Shown here piece after piece: positions 16,863 to 24,478 of a DNA stretch of 64,000 bases (within the stretch, counting starts at the first letter, position 1; each line of letters begins with the position of its first letter). The notes beneath the pieces were generated by a model. The model ran no database searches. It saw only the letters and a program-made list of their open reading frames with translations, and was not told the DNA's origin. Source of the stretch: Caecibacter massiliensis (GTDB taxonomy: Bacteria; Bacillota; Negativicutes; Veillonellales; Megasphaeraceae); the NCBI GenBank assembly GCA_900095875.1, contig LT608311.1, positions 248,001-312,000 on the forward strand, written 5' to 3'. Position numbers and translations under genes: made by a program.

Positions 16863-17726
16863 TCAGGCTTTGAGCTCACTGACGAGAGTCGAGCCCAGAA
16901 TGAGGACAGCCCCGATGATCGTGCTGACAGCCAGCGGTTCCTGTAAAAATAAGGCCGACAGAAATACCGAAACAATCGGATCAATATAGGTCAGAATGGC
17001 CACCGTCTGCGCTTTTAAGTATCTCATGGAGCCAAAAAATAACGCATAGGCAAATCCCGTAACAAACAGGCTGAGTACGAGAAGCAGGAAAAACTGAAAT
17101 GGCGTACAGGACAAGGAAGACCAGTTTTCCGTGATAAGGGTATATGGCAATAAAACTACGGCAGCCGCTGCCAACTGGATAATGGTTTTATCATACGCCG
17201 AAATCGGAGAAAATTTCTTATTGCACACAATAACAGAAGCATAAAATACGGCTGCTCCGAGGGCAAAGAAAATACCGGACAAGTCAGTAACGCCCGATAA
17301 CCCATGTTCAAAAACGCCTCCGACAAACATCATGCCCAGAAGTGCCAGCAATACACACACGACTTTTCGTACCGTAAGGGTTTCATGAAGCAGGACCGGC
17401 GATACGAGAATGACAAATACCGGTGCCATGTAATAGCAAATCGAAGCAATGGCCATCGTCGTATGGCGGAACGCCTCAAATAGTAAAATCCAGTTAATGC
17501 CGATACAGATACCCGAAATAATCAACAACTTCAGATTATCACGGATCTGCTGCCCCGACATAGGCATATGGCGGAAGCGGACCAGAAAGAACAGGAACGC
17601 CGCCCCTAGTGACGCCCGGCTGAGAGCGATGATACTGGATGGCAGGGGAATATAATGAATAAATAATCCCACCGTCCCAAAAACAAACATAGAAAAAATT
17701 AAATACCCTCTGGCATGTGATTCCAA
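16863..17726 (-). CDS. EamA/DMT family transporter
   Basis: About 287 residues with ten predicted membrane helices in two EamA repeats (first from GYLIFSMFVFGTVGLFIHYIPLP, second from GIFFALGAAVFYASVIVCNKKF). The second half ends with TYIDPIVSVFLSALFLQEPL and IGAVLILGSTLVSEL, typical of drug/metabolite exporters. The start is uncertain: TTG at 17726 has AAAGG eight bases upstream; other non-ATG starts are at 17759 and 17744. Substrate unknown. The IS element is inserted about 70 bases upstream of the start and may have changed its promoter. Confidence 0.85.
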   Translation of the reverse strand: MESHARGYLIFSMFVFGTVGLFIHYIPLPSSIIALSRASLGAAFLFFLVRFRHMPMSGQQIRDNLKLLIISGICIGINWILLFEAFRHTTMAIASICYYMAPVFVILVSPVLLHETLTVRKVVCVLLALLGMMFVGGVFEHGLSGVTDLSGIFFALGAAVFYASVIVCNKKFSPISAYDKTIIQLAAAAVVLLPYTLITENWSSLSCTPFQFFLLLVLSLFVTGFAYALFFGSMRYLKAQTVAILTYIDPIVSVFLSALFLQEPLAVSTIIGAVLILGSTLVSELKA

Positions 17727-17794
17727 TGAATACACCTTTCCCACCCCTTCGTAAGCCAAAATTCCTGCGGATTTCCACTCATAGTACTAATAAA

Positions 17795-17990
17795 GTGAAC
17801 GTACCCCCGTCTATAGAGGCGGGGGCTTCCTGCTTCAACGAGAACAGCACCACTGACTCTGAAGAGTTGTGGCGACTTACACTCTCTCCACAGGCGTAAG
17901 TTTCCGTGCGACCCACGGTACTTTATGCGTTATGTCAGGCAGATATTCGCCTAGCTTCTTCTCGTATATTTATCGCAGCGTTCTTATCTC
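17795..17990 (-). ncRNA. Candidate omega RNA of TnpB
   Basis: In TnpB-carrying IS elements the guide RNA scaffold comes from the tnpB 3' end and the right end. Here this stretch is non-coding after 17935 and contains several pairings: GTAAGTCGCCACAACTC, then CAGTGGTG, and the terminal GC-rich hairpin at 17804-17825, the expected layout. The guide would be the host sequence just beyond 17795, reading towards lower coordinates. Existence is inferred from family biology and layout. Confidence 0.5.
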
Positions 17991-19044
17991 GGTTATGGTG
18001 ACTGCCACATTTAGGACAATCCCATTCCCTTACAGATAAGTCCTTAGTTGCATCGTTTTGGAAGCCACAAACATGACATAGCTGACTGCTTGGATACCAC
18101 TTGTCTACCTTTACAAGCTGTTTTCCTTGCCATGCTAATTTGTATTCCAATATATTTGTGAACATATTCCAGCCATTATCTGCTACGGACTTACCAAAAC
18201 TGAATTTACCGCCTTTCTTGCGTTTAGCCATCGCCTTAACGCTGATATCCTCGATACCAATAGCATCATAGTGGTCTACCAAGTAGCGGGCTTTTTTGTG
18301 CAGGAAGTCGCGGCGTTGATTGGCAATTTTCTCATGAAGCACAGCTACGCGAAGCCTTTGCTTTTCACGATTGTGGCTTCCTTTTTGCCTTTTGGATAGT
18401 TTTCTTTGTGCTTGAGCCAATCTCTTCTCGGTTTTACGCAAAAAGTTTGGATAATTCGCATCCTCTTCGTCAGAAGCAACATATAGACCGTGCATGGCAA
18501 AATCAAGCCCAAGAAATTTCTTCGGCATTATAGGGAGTATTTGGTTTTCGTACTCCACCAAAATACTGATATAGAATTTTCCTGAAGGTGTTCTGCTTAT
18601 GGTAACGGTCTTTATCGTGCTGTTTTCCATCAGGGGACGATGCAGACATAATTTTACCCAACCAACTTTAGGCAATTTAACCTTATTTCCTTCTAATCGG
18701 ACAGAGCCTTTCTGATTGTTCGTAGAATATGAGCAGTGGCCTGTCTTCTTAGACTTGAAGTGCGGTTTGCCAAAATGTTTTCGGTTGCGAAAAAAATTGT
18801 TATATGCCTTGTTCAGGTTCATCTGTGCATTGGCAAGAGCAAGACTGTCCACTTCTTTCAGCCAAGGGAATTCTTCCTTGTACTGTGCAGGAGTATTATT
18901 CAGTTTCTTACCGGTTTCCTTATAGTAATCAAGGCGGTCTCCAAGCATCTTGTTATAGATGAATCGGACACAGCCGAAAGTCTTGGCAAACATAATTTTT
19001 TGTTCAGCCGTTGGATAGAGCCTGTATCGGTATGCCTTATTCAC
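17935..19044 (-). CDS. tnpB: TnpB RNA-guided endonuclease of IS200/IS605 element
   Basis: 369 residues, full length for the compact TnpB/IS1341 type. The RuvC acidic residues are all present: D181 in GLDFAMHG, E265 in IGIEDIS, D353 in HNRDKNAA. A zinc ribbon is formed by CHVC (323-326) and CPKC (343-346). The N-terminus YRYRLYPTAEQ and the SLALANAQMNLNKAYNNFF segment are typical of the recognition domain. It starts with GTG. Known members cut DNA matching an omega RNA guide next to a short motif and help keep the IS in place. Nothing suggests decay. Confidence 0.95.
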   Translation of the reverse strand: MNKAYRYRLYPTAEQKIMFAKTFGCVRFIYNKMLGDRLDYYKETGKKLNNTPAQYKEEFPWLKEVDSLALANAQMNLNKAYNNFFRNRKHFGKPHFKSKKTGHCSYSTNNQKGSVRLEGNKVKLPKVGWVKLCLHRPLMENSTIKTVTISRTPSGKFYISILVEYENQILPIMPKKFLGLDFAMHGLYVASDEEDANYPNFLRKTEKRLAQAQRKLSKRQKGSHNREKQRLRVAVLHEKIANQRRDFLHKKARYLVDHYDAIGIEDISVKAMAKRKKGGKFSFGKSVADNGWNMFTNILEYKLAWQGKQLVKVDKWYPSSQLCHVCGFQNDATKDLSVREWDCPKCGSHHNRDKNAAINIREEARRISA

Positions 19045-19076
19045 TATAATCTCACCAGCCTTGATGTTCTATGTAT

Positions 19077-19255
19077 TCACAATTTACGCCTAACCTCTGG
19101 AAAATCTTTTTTGATCAGCCTAGAGCTGGCACTTTTATAAGCATTGATGAATTTTGATAGTTCTGTATAGAGAATACTTTGCGGCGATACTTTACCACCA
19201 AAACAAGATGGTAATAGAGTAAGAATACTGAATGGTTATTGCTATCCAATTTCAT
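19077..19255 (-). pseudogene. tnpA: Decayed IS200-type transposase tnpA (internal deletion)
   Basis: The minus strand from an ATG at 19255 reads MKLDSNNHSVFLLYYHLVLV, then VKYRRKVF, a clear IS200/TnpA N-terminus. The frame then shifts, and the next part in a second frame reads ELSKFINAYKSASSRLIKK and DFPEVRRKL followed by a stop. The region between, which should hold the HUH metal-binding pair, and the C-terminal part with the catalytic Tyr are missing. The joint lies at about 19165-19170 near ACAGAACTATC, which resembles the 12-bp tandem repeat at 19293-19340. A full gene would be about 400 bases. Confidence 0.85.
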
Positions 19256-19292
19256 AGTATAATCAATTCTTTCTCATATACGACTAATTATA

Positions 19293-19340
19293 CTACAGAA
19301 CTATCTACAGAACTATCTACAGAACTATCTACAGAGCAAT
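19293..19340. repeat. 12-bp tandem repeat in IS left end
   Basis: CTACAGAACTAT occurs three times in perfect tandem (19293-19328), followed by a fourth diverged copy CTACAGAGCAAT. It lies between the tnpA remnant and the left-end hairpin. Apart from this and the hairpin, 19256-19424 holds no gene. Confidence 0.9.
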
Positions 19341-19424
19341 GGTATGGCTCAATTACTTACGTAAATTCGCCATACCCGCCTTCATCCCCCACCTAAGAGG
19401 TGGAGGACTTCTGGCGGATTAGGT

Positions 19425-19480
19425 TAAAAAATGCCCTTCTGACAGATACAGGTATGATCTATCTTATCTGTCGGAAGGGC
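19425..19480 (-). terminator. Terminator of the small membrane protein gene
   Basis: A 16-base stem (19433-19448 with 19465-19480, one G-T pair) followed on the minus strand by six T. The IS left end begins right after it. Confidence 0.85.
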
Positions 19481-19531
19481 AACACTACCTATCCTATCCT
19501 GCACGCTCTTACGGTCCGCCGGCATGTATCA

Positions 19532-20362
19532 TCACCTGTTTTCACCTGCCGGCATCTGCTGCTCCATCACCTTGGTCGTCTGATGCCAGGCGCGGAAAAA
19601 ATAGGTCTGATGAATCAGATTCTTTGGCAGATAAACCGCCAATATGACAAAGGTAAGGAAGAAAATCAAAACGCTGGCATTCCGTTTGAGTGTCGGCAGA
19701 GAAATAAAAATTCTGGCATTAAACTTAAAAATAAAGTATCCCAGGAAATAGTAAAAGACGACTATCCCCATAACCATGGGCCATCCTAAACTGGTGCATA
19801 CCTGCTGTACGTACATTCCCAATGGTTCCGTACGAAATGTAAAGATCGTCTGCTCTGTTATGCAGGTCCCATACAAGAAAAAATGTATCACCTGACATAA
19901 CGGAATAAGCATCAGGAGTTGTGATAATATGGTCGTGCAGGACTGAAAGAGGCGGCAATGCCTGCGTCCGGCAGTCAGCTGCTGTGCCGACATCAGAAAC
20001 AGCGCAGCATAACAGCCAAACAATATGTCTGCCATGGGATCCAGTTTGGGAGTTCCCTCATGCTGGAAATACATAAGCAGCGGGGTAGTCAGTGCCCAGC
20101 TCATGCCCGTAAGAAATTGCGTCAGCCAAAGCCGTGAAAGGAGTGTTTTTCCACTAATCTGCTGTACGACATAAAACAGCAGCGTCGGTGGAATCAACTG
20201 TCTCATCGCCAGACTCACGTCGCTTACGTCCTGTCCCGTCGATGTACCATAGTATAAAAGGAAACAGGACGCATACAGGAGCAAACATTGTGCAATAAAA
20301 CGTATATTCCGATTGCGTGAAGTATGAGATGTGTTTTCAGGTATGTTCTCAGTCATATGCAT
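19532..20362 (-). CDS. Multi-helix membrane protein, unknown function
   Basis: 276 residues with about six to seven hydrophobic helices, then a short tail HQTYFFRAWHQTTKVMEQQ and a stop. ATG at 20362 has AGAGG seven bases before it. The general layout (several helices, then a soluble tail beginning where a sulfatase-type catalytic domain would start) recalls the N-terminal membrane part of LTA-synthase or phosphoethanolamine-transferase proteins, but no catalytic domain follows and the terminator is only 50 bases on, so this may be a truncated derivative. That comparison is tentative and I cannot name a family. Confidence 0.6.
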   Translation of the reverse strand: MHMTENIPENTSHTSRNRNIRFIAQCLLLYASCFLLYYGTSTGQDVSDVSLAMRQLIPPTLLFYVVQQISGKTLLSRLWLTQFLTGMSWALTTPLLMYFQHEGTPKLDPMADILFGCYAALFLMSAQQLTAGRRHCRLFQSCTTILSQLLMLIPLCQVIHFFLYGTCITEQTIFTFRTEPLGMYVQQVCTSLGWPMVMGIVVFYYFLGYFIFKFNARIFISLPTLKRNASVLIFFLTFVILAVYLPKNLIHQTYFFRAWHQTTKVMEQQMPAGENR

Positions 20363-20446
20363 GGATGTTCCTCTAAAAGATGCGTGTTATAGATTTATTA
20401 TACCATGTCACAGGCATAATGGAAATATGCAGACTACAAAATAAGC

Positions 20447-20475
20447 TTGACGATATAAGCGATTCATGTTATACT
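20447..20475 (+). promoter_or_regulatory. Promoter of tRNA-Ser
   Basis: TTGACG (20447-20452), 17-base spacer, TATACT (20470-20475), ending 15 bases before the tRNA. Confidence 0.8.
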
Positions 20476-20490
20476 ATTCAAGTATTTCAT

Positions 20491-20579
20491 GGAGCGGTAT
20501 CGAAGTGGTCATAACGGGGCTGACTCGAAATCAGTTAGGCCGAAAGGTCTCGTGGGTTCGAATCCCACCCGCTCCGCCA
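20491..20579 (+). tRNA. tRNA-Ser (anticodon CGA)
   Basis: 89 bases with encoded CCA. The acceptor stem GGAGCGG pairs with CCGCTCC; the anticodon loop CTCGAAA gives CGA; a long variable arm (GGCCGAAAGGTC) marks a class II tRNA-Ser; the T loop is GGTTCGAATCC. Reads UCG codons. Confidence 0.97.
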
Positions 20580-20582
20580 GAT

Positions 20583-20632
20583 AAAAAAGCGCGCAGATAA
20601 GCCATTTATGGAACTTGTCTGTGCGCTTTTTT
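20583..20632. terminator. Terminator after tRNA-Ser
   Basis: AAAAAAGCGCGCAGATAAG pairs with CTTGTCTGTGCGCTTTTTT with two imperfect positions; T run on the plus strand directly after the stem. The remaining 20633-20785 holds only an AT-rich stretch ahead of the esterase gene. Confidence 0.85.
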
Positions 20633-20785
20633 CTATGTCCGGAATAGTGAATTTTATGGGTGAAATCTATCCCAAAATCTACCCCAGATTCTGCTATCCC
20701 ATCCTTCTTCATTTTGGACTCCCCCTCTTTTATTTCATTATATTTTATAGTACGATATCCATAGATACTGTTAGGAGGGATTAAT

Positions 20786-21703
20786 ATGAATACTGACATT
20801 GCAACCCCATTAATTCCCAGACATGGGTTGAAACTAAAGGGCCGGGAATTACAAAATTATATCACCGCTGAAGTAAAACGGATGCGGGCCGGTAAAAAGG
20901 ATTACCATCTGAAGCTCCCTGCCGGATGGCAAAAATCAGAATGTACGATTCACGACATCACGGTTGAAGAATTCCGTACAACATCCCGGTCCGACCTCGT
21001 CCTGCTCCAGTTCCACGGCGGGGGTTATACCGGTGCCATGCACGATAAATGGCGTGTCAGTGCGATTCTGCAGGCATTCCTTATGAACGCTAAAGCTGCG
21101 TATTGTGTCAATTACCGGCTGGCACCCACCCATGTATATCCGTCGGCACTGGAAGATGCTCTTGCTGTTTACAGCTATATTTTGGAACAGGGAACGAATG
21201 GCGGGGACATCATCCTTATCGGAGACTCCGCCGGTGCCAACCTGGCCATTGAAACTGCTATGTTTCTACGGGATCACGGTATAAGCCTTCCGCGCGTTTT
21301 ACTTCTCCAATCTCCCTGGGTAGATTTAGGCACCAGCCAGGAATCGCTAGTCAGTAACAGAGAAAAAGATCAGATTTTAGGCAGTGCCGCTCCACTGTAT
21401 CCAGAAATACTGAACCCCTCCTATGCCGGAAGCCTGTCTGTTGATGACCCGCGTCTTTCCCCCATCAACGGCAATCTGGCCGGTCTGCCACCCATGCTCA
21501 TCCAGACCGGGGGCAATGAAATATTTCTTAGCGAAGATGAAGAGTTTGCCCATAAAGCCGCCCGTGCCGGCGTACGCGTTACACTAAGCATATATCCCGG
21601 GATGCCACATAATTTCGGTACCTGTTTACCCGAATTAGAAGAATCGGTACAATCGGAGTACGAAATCAGAGACTTTGTCCATCGTTATACAGAGAATAAC
21701 TGA
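20786..21703 (+). CDS. Alpha/beta hydrolase (HSL-type esterase)
   Basis: 305 residues. The oxyanion-hole motif HGGG is at 77-80, the nucleophile Ser148 in GDSAG, the acid is probably in the GGNEIFLSEDEEF segment and the His in GMPHNFG, the order of the hormone-sensitive-lipase type esterases. No signal peptide, so cytoplasmic. AGGAGG precedes the ATG. It acts on carboxylic esters by family; the natural substrate is unknown. Single gene, convergent with the QueG-like gene. Confidence 0.88.
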   Translation: MNTDIATPLIPRHGLKLKGRELQNYITAEVKRMRAGKKDYHLKLPAGWQKSECTIHDITVEEFRTTSRSDLVLLQFHGGGYTGAMHDKWRVSAILQAFLMNAKAAYCVNYRLAPTHVYPSALEDALAVYSYILEQGTNGGDIILIGDSAGANLAIETAMFLRDHGISLPRVLLLQSPWVDLGTSQESLVSNREKDQILGSAAPLYPEILNPSYAGSLSVDDPRLSPINGNLAGLPPMLIQTGGNEIFLSEDEEFAHKAARAGVRVTLSIYPGMPHNFGTCLPELEESVQSEYEIRDFVHRYTENN

Positions 21704-21734
21704 CACTAACGCCAAAAAAGTAACCTTCACCCTG

Positions 21735-22688
21735 TCACGTCTGATTGTCCAGGGAGCGGGCGGCGCATCGTTTTAGTGTTTTTGCTTCGTCCGCAGCGAT
21801 ATGATAGTCCGTATAGGGTATAACCTTCTCTTGAATAAATGTGTCTGATTGCGCCAGTAATTTTTCTGGCTGCAGCTGGGGAGCCAGCTCTTCCAGCCCG
21901 GGATAGGCGTCGCCCTGATTCCAATCATGCTGCCGATTATAGGGACAGGCGTCCTGACAGCTGTCACACCCGCAGATCCAGGTACCGCAGCTCTTATCAT
22001 CCAATCCGGGTGTAAGTTTCCCTTTTGCAAAGGTCGTAATAAAAGAAACGCATTCCAGCGGGCTCATGGTAAATGGTCCTTTCAGGGCTCCGCTGGGACA
22101 ATGCGCTTGACATAGGTGACAGCTTTCGGCACATGGCCGTATATCCGGTACATGATAACACCAGGCCTTCTGGTCTATCACATATCCCACCAGCTCCACA
22201 AAAGAGCCTTTTTTCGTATAGAAAAAATTATTTTTACGAATAATCCCCAGCCCTGCCATCATGGCCGCATACCGCAAAGGACCAATGCTGAGATGACCAA
22301 ATTGGTCACCTCCTTCACAGCGGATTCCCTGCTCTTTAACCCACGTTTCAAAGTCGTTGCGCGCAGTGAGACTCTCCGTACAGACACCATTACTGGGTGA
22401 CAGGAAAAAGGCTTTGCCATATTTTCCCTGCAACGAAGCGGGAAAGCGGTACTTACCTAACCAATACGTACCAATGATTACCGATTTGGCCCAAGGAAAT
22501 CGTTTCTTAATATTCGCAAAATCTCCCATTCCCTGATAAAAAAAGGCGCTGGACGGAACTTTCTCTTCCCGTTCCTGTAACCGCTGTTGAAATCCATCCA
22601 TATCATCTACCGGAATGATGCCACAATCATCAAAGCCACAGGCCAATGCCTTATCGTAAATGTCTTGCCCTAATTTATCCGCATCCAT
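21735..22688 (-). CDS. QueG-like double-cluster 4Fe-4S protein
   Basis: 317 residues from the ATG at 22688 (GGGAG eight bases upstream; another ATG two codons earlier is too close). Two ferredoxin-like Cys sets are visible: CAESCHLCQAHCPSGAL and CGTWICGCDSCQDACPYN. RYAAMMAGLGIIRKNNFF and GSFVELVGYVI correspond to the cobalamin-binding/active region of epoxyqueuosine reductase. It is shorter than QueG (about 370-390) and lacks the C-terminal HEAT-like part, so it may be a relative with another reductive role. A palindrome identical in core to that before marR overlaps its promoter region, suggesting repression by MarR. Confidence 0.7.
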   Translation of the reverse strand: MDADKLGQDIYDKALACGFDDCGIIPVDDMDGFQQRLQEREEKVPSSAFFYQGMGDFANIKKRFPWAKSVIIGTYWLGKYRFPASLQGKYGKAFFLSPSNGVCTESLTARNDFETWVKEQGIRCEGGDQFGHLSIGPLRYAAMMAGLGIIRKNNFFYTKKGSFVELVGYVIDQKAWCYHVPDIRPCAESCHLCQAHCPSGALKGPFTMSPLECVSFITTFAKGKLTPGLDDKSCGTWICGCDSCQDACPYNRQHDWNQGDAYPGLEELAPQLQPEKLLAQSDTFIQEKVIPYTDYHIAADEAKTLKRCAARSLDNQT

Positions 22689-22704
22689 GTTCATTGCTCC
22701 CTAT

Positions 22705-22718
22705 CGTGTATATACACG
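22705..22718. promoter_or_regulatory. Palindromic operator before the QueG-like gene
   Basis: CGTGTATATACACG is a perfect 14-base palindrome, 17 bases before the start codon. It matches the site before marR except for one arm base. Confidence 0.65.
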
Positions 22719-22731
22719 TAAAATAAAAAAA

Positions 22732-23172
22732 TTATCCCTGCCCCATTAACTGGGCTAACAAATCTTCTAACTGGCTCATTTGCTTTTTTCCCAAGCGGGA
22801 TTCCAATTGCTGCTGCGCTTGTTGCCAATATCCATAGGCCTGCGCAAACACGGCTTGTCCCTGCGCTGTCAGTTGAACGAGTCTTCGCCGCCCTGTAGAA
22901 GGGAGCGTTTCCAGCAATCCCCGTTTTGTAAGCAGCGTAATATTCCGGGAAAGAGTCGTCCGATCCAAATTCATGGCTGAGGCTAATTTTGTAATTGATA
23001 AGGGGCCTAATTCCTTGCTATGCCAGAGGATAGAATACTGTTGCACCGTAATCCCTGCTTCTTGTAAATATTTGTCGTATAAAGCCGTGACTGCCAAGGT
23101 AACTTGCCGTAAATTAAAACAATGACATTGCCGTAAATGAACTTTCTTTCTGGTACTACATTCTTGATTCAT
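22732..23172 (-). CDS. MarR family transcriptional regulator
   Basis: 146 residues, a winged-helix repressor of the MarR type. The helix-turn-helix is LSITKLASAMNLDRTTLSRNI, followed by the wing LTKRGLLETLPSTGRRRLVQLT, and flanked by dimerisation helices. Several Cys near the N-terminus (CSTRKKVHLRQCHC) could sense redox state. ATG at 23172 with AAGGAG seven bases before. An operator-like palindrome overlaps its upstream region, and a second copy lies before the downstream QueG-like gene, so it probably represses both itself and that gene. Confidence 0.9.
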   Translation of the reverse strand: MNQECSTRKKVHLRQCHCFNLRQVTLAVTALYDKYLQEAGITVQQYSILWHSKELGPLSITKLASAMNLDRTTLSRNITLLTKRGLLETLPSTGRRRLVQLTAQGQAVFAQAYGYWQQAQQQLESRLGKKQMSQLEDLLAQLMGQG

Positions 23173-23187
23173 GTTCTATCTCCTTAT

Positions 23188-23200
23188 CGTGTATATGCAC
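23188..23200. promoter_or_regulatory. Operator before marR
   Basis: CGTGTATATGCAC repeats the palindrome at 22705-22718 with one altered base and lies about 16 bases before the marR start. The rest of 23201-23420 contains no gene; a TATAAT-like TATAAA box is near 23364. Confidence 0.6.
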
Positions 23201-23420
23201 TATATTATCATCAGCCACTGATTTCGTCAAGAAACAGTCAGCCTTTATTCCTGCCTATGCCCCGATTCCATGCCGTTCTTGAAGGTCACCGGGATATCCC
23301 GGGTTTGGCAACTCAAAATACATCTTTCTCTTATCTATTCATCAGGATAGCTTCCAGAATGTGATATAATAAATGCATAAAAAATTCTGCATGGTGCAGT
23401 AAATCATCGAGGCATTCCTT

Positions 23421-24239
23421 ATGAAATCGTATTATACCATTGGTGAAACGGCAAAATTACTGGGCGTGACGACACAGACCCTGCGGCACTATGAAAAAAT
23501 AGGTATTTTACAACCCCGTAAAATAGATTCACATACGGGATACCGCTATTACTCATTTGATCAGTTCCATATCATTGACCGGGTAAAATATCTTCAGGGA
23601 TTAGGCCTGCATCTGACCGATATCGGCCAAATCATCAAAAAAGGGACTGTTGCCGGTCTTCTGCCGGCCCTGGAAAAAGAATGGCAGAAATCCTATCAGG
23701 AACTGGAACAGATTCAGAACCGCATCAAAGATATCGAATGGTACATCGAATATTTTACCTATCTGAGTAAAATAGATGATTCCAGCATTTTGTATCATCT
23801 CCATCTGCCGGAACGCCATATCATCCAGGTTCCCTGCTATGATACAGACGCCCTGGCCGATATGGAAATCCGCCTGGCGAAAGCCAAAGGCTCTTCCCGT
23901 CTCCATCACTTACCTTACCGGAGACAATATGGATATATTCTTTCTATTTCTGATTTGTTCGCCAGCCGTTTTCATCCTACACAGTATTTTATTTATCTGA
24001 AACACCGTCCGGATCAGTATCTTCCAGAATATAAAAAGCTGCCTGCCGGCGAATACATCTGTTTTCGCACCCAGGTTTTAAAAGAACATTGGGATACGAC
24101 GCTGCTGCATAACTTTTTCTCTGATATGAACCAGCCGGAGCTTGCCCTGGCCCTGGAATTCGAAGATAACCTCGTTGAATATCAGGATGCCCAGTACGAA
24201 ATACAGATGTATTCTCCTGAACAAACGCAAACCTTATAG
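23421..24239 (+). CDS. MerR family regulator with GyrI-like effector domain
   Basis: 272 residues. The N-terminal MerR helix-turn-helix is YTIGETAKLLGVTTQTLRHYEKIGIL with the wing HTGYRYYSFDQF; a coiled-coil helix (about 80-115, LEKEWQKSYQELEQIQNR) follows; the C-terminal 150 residues resemble the GyrI/BmrR effector-binding fold (PAGEYICFR and QPELALALEFEDNLVEYQ). Members bend promoters with over-long spacers to turn on transport or degradation genes. The next promoter downstream has exactly such a 19-base spacer, so it probably activates the lyase-BCCT pair. Confidence 0.87.
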   Translation: MKSYYTIGETAKLLGVTTQTLRHYEKIGILQPRKIDSHTGYRYYSFDQFHIIDRVKYLQGLGLHLTDIGQIIKKGTVAGLLPALEKEWQKSYQELEQIQNRIKDIEWYIEYFTYLSKIDDSSILYHLHLPERHIIQVPCYDTDALADMEIRLAKAKGSSRLHHLPYRRQYGYILSISDLFASRFHPTQYFIYLKHRPDQYLPEYKKLPAGEYICFRTQVLKEHWDTTLLHNFFSDMNQPELALALEFEDNLVEYQDAQYEIQMYSPEQTQTL

Positions 24240-24385
24240 CAGGAATAAGGTTGTACTCCGAATTGGTTCCACAAAGAGACGTAGCCTGCCTGTAAATGAG
24301 TTGAAAAGCATATTATTAATGACTATATCGCAAGAATAGGCTGTGAAATTTGCCAGCCTATTCTTTTTTTGCACACAAAAAAGAA

Positions 24386-24416
24386 TTGACTCGTTTCTTA
24401 CAAAAAGGTTTATGCT
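24386..24416 (+). promoter_or_regulatory. MerR-type promoter of the lyase-BCCT unit
   Basis: TTGACT (24386-24391) and TATGCT (24411-24416) are 19 bases apart, the spacing that MerR activators need. A perfect inverted repeat GCAAAACATCGTTTTGC lies at 24426-24442, around the transcription start. Confidence 0.65.
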
Positions 24417-24478
24417 CTATTCATAGCAAAACATCGTTTTGCATAGTTCTTACAAATTGCTTTTAGGAGGAAACCATA

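Larger units (their letters stand above)
17795..19410 (-). mobile_element. IS200/IS605-family element with intact tnpB and decayed tnpA
   Basis: The element reads on the minus strand: left end with a subterminal imperfect hairpin (19386-19406), decayed tnpA (19077-19255), tnpB (17935-19044), and right end with a hairpin of CCCCCG/CGGGGG (17804-17825) closing near GTTCAC at 17795-17800. It lies directly after the T run of the terminator at 19425-19480. No target duplication is expected for this family. Ends are estimated from the hairpins to within about 20 bases. The left-end region 19293-19340 carries a 12-bp tandem repeat. With tnpA broken it can move only with help from another copy. Confidence 0.85.

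Noticed and set aside
19293-19340. Short repeats considered as a CRISPR array
   Set aside because: Direct tandem units of 12 bp without spacers; no cas genes near.
20509-20799. Minus-strand frame of 96 codons ending in AERVGFEPTRPFGLTDFESAPL
   Set aside because: It is antisense to tRNA-Ser; this peptide is a well-known false translation of tRNA-Ser genes.
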